Below are positions 62,499 through 64,000 of a stretch of DNA of 64,000 nt, piece after piece (position 1 is the stretch's first letter; every line of letters starts with the position of its first letter). The stretch comes from Adineta steineri (Eukaryota > Rotifera > Eurotatoria > Adinetida > Adinetidae): the NCBI GenBank assembly GCA_905250115.1, contig CAJNOI010000048.1, positions 486,315 to 550,314 on the forward strand, written 5' to 3'. Position numbers and translations under genes: made by a program. The notes beneath the pieces were generated by a model. That model was given only the letters and a program-made list of their open reading frames with translations. It was not told the origin of the DNA and did not search any database.

Positions 62499-64000
62499 CG
62501 TATGTTTTGTTCTTTGCTGAAGAAAAAAAAACCTCTTTGACTTGACTTCTCAGTATGGATAGAAAAAAAAAGAATAACCAATGATTGATTAGAATATAAA
62601 AATTTAAAAAAAGAACTTTTTGGCTCAATGAAAAGATAAATTTGAATTTATTTTAACGAATTTTATTTTATTTTATTACTTAAAAATTTGAATTAACTTC
62701 ATGGTAGAGGTCTATTGATAAATTCTGATTGGTTTAGAATAACGTGATACTATAGCTTACTGATTTTTACGACGATTCTTGTTTGTGTTCTGTTCTATAT
62801 GACGAACACGCTCACGTTTTTCTTGTTAAAAAATCGATGTTAAAAAGAAATAGAAAAATTAACAAGAATAGAAAAAGAAGCCAACTACTATTTTCTCTTT
62901 TCTTTACTCATTTACAACACTTATCTTACAGTTATAAAACTTGTTTCACTATCACCGGGCTAATGTAGTACATTCGATATGTTAACTATGTACCACACTT
63001 GCTCGCGGTGCATAATGAATAGAGATTTATTGATATATGTATGCGTTGTCCTAATCTTCTATTCACATATTCTTATTTCTTGTCACGTTTTGTTCTACTG
63101 ATAACTGTTTCAAATTAAGATTATTTTTCTATCGCATTGTTTTTATTGATCGAAAAATATTGACTTGCTTCTCTCTACTCTATGCAATCATTCGTTTATC
63201 TATGTATGAAATTTATAATCAACAATAAATCGATTTAAACGATATCTTTATGGATAACAAATTTTGAAATCAACAATAAACAGATATAGAGAAATTTTAT
63301 ATACTGAATCAAGCTGACACTCATTGCACATATATCAGAAATATCATAGTAGCAACTGATCATAAAGTCTATCAATTCTCAAAGGACGTAAAGAACTAAA
63401 AAAACGCCCAAACTGCTGTTCTCTCCTTCAGACATCTGTCTCACAGGCATGCGTATTTTTCATCCGTCTATCATGATCATCTATTATTCTGAAAATATTA
63501 CTTTTTTTACATAGAGATAATAGAAATATCAAATCATGATAAACTATCATTTATTTGAATTAATACATTATATCATATCAATAATTTGACTGATTAATAT
63601 AAAATAGTCTATCGACCAAAATCTGTAAATAAATACAAATTAAATCAAATTGTGTTTTATGGATATTATTTAGTAGTTAGAAAGTAAAAGTACAACATGA
63701 TTTGAGTGTTAAGTATATTCATCAAACAGCACTCTTGAAAACAATATATGCGTAAACTAATTTTCAGTTATTTTAATGAAAATCCAAACACTATCAGAAA
63801 ACTAGAAGAACTAATTTCAATGTTTGGTATTTCTTAAAAGATCACATTTAAACTTTATAGATTATTTGAAAGAAGTTCTTAGCAAAGATAAAATCTCGAA
63901 ATATACTAATTATATTCTGTCCTAAGATTCTGGAAAAGTAGATCTTGCTATCTACAATATTTGTTTGTAATAATAAATGAGAAACTTTAGTTATTGTCTT
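62499..64000. other. Intergenic, PKNOX 5' flank, no gene seen
   Basis: 1.5 kb of AT-rich sequence that should contain the PKNOX promoter. A short open frame at 62783-62968 is low-complexity and not supported. No RNA gene, repeat array or transposon end is recognised. Confidence 0.5.

Noticed and set aside
62783-62968. 61-codon frame upstream of PKNOX
   Set aside because: Lys/Arg/Phe-rich low complexity, no similarity and no splice context.

Overview
The window looks like a draft scaffold from a bdelloid rotifer (Adineta/Rotaria type). The DNA is strongly AT-rich. Genes have many short GT-AG introns, often about 45-65 nt. There are clear metazoan orthologs: CC2D2A, NUBP1, CDK8/19, TRPM, Pax3/7, SLC41, myosin VI, SEC63, SLC9, RECQL and PKNOX. 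Between them sit genes of types that are usually bacterial, fungal or protist. The extreme left end carries an imperfect CCCACA hexamer array, the complement of the bdelloid telomere repeat TGTGGG. I cannot tell which bdelloid species this is. Three 100-N gaps (14903-15002, 32737-32836, 60156-60255) each cut a gene.

Layout. 0-3.5 kb: telomere-like repeats, an NHL-repeat propeller gene and a membrane-anchored pentapeptide-repeat gene, as is typical of subtelomeric accessory DNA. 4-13 kb: the ciliary transition-zone gene CC2D2A (minus strand, about 29 exons). A complete GH31 glycosidase gene lies on the opposite strand inside one of its introns. 13.2-16.3 kb: NUBP1 then CDK8, same strand, 111 bp apart. 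17.5-22.8 kb: a TRPM channel with two transposon-like insertions in its introns. 23-23.4 kb: a TTAA-flanked MITE. 24.7-26 kb: Pax3/7. 27.7-30.6 kb: a multi-pass class-3 lipase. 31.3-33 kb: a secreted glycosidase-like gene and a small secreted-peptide gene, facing each other across a gap. 33.1-34.7 kb: three tandem repeat arrays. 35.3-37.4 kb: SLC41 Mg2+ transporter, divergent from myosin VI (37.7-43.7 kb), which is followed closely by SEC63 (43.9-47.6 kb). 48.7-52.8 kb: SLC9 Na+/H+ exchanger. 53.4-53.9 kb: PLAC8-like gene. 55.9-56.5 kb: intronless fungal/bacterial-type cytosine deaminase. 56.9-60.05 kb: a beta-propeller gene and RECQL, minus strand, 95 bp apart. 61-62.5 kb: PKNOX/PREP TALE homeobox gene. 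62.5-64 kb: no gene seen.

The genes do not form one pathway. Conserved eukaryotic housekeeping, ciliary and developmental genes form the backbone. Accessory genes (GH31 glycosidase, glycosidase-like gene, lipase, cytosine deaminase, NHL and pentapeptide proteins) and non-autonomous transposons are inserted between or inside them. The most notable points are the nested opposite-strand GH31 gene, three tightly spaced same-strand pairs with acceptor-like sites before the second ATG (candidate trans-spliced operons), four foldback/TIR elements, and the candidate transferred enzymes. All exon models were read by eye from frame, splice sites and remembered family conservation; no search was run.
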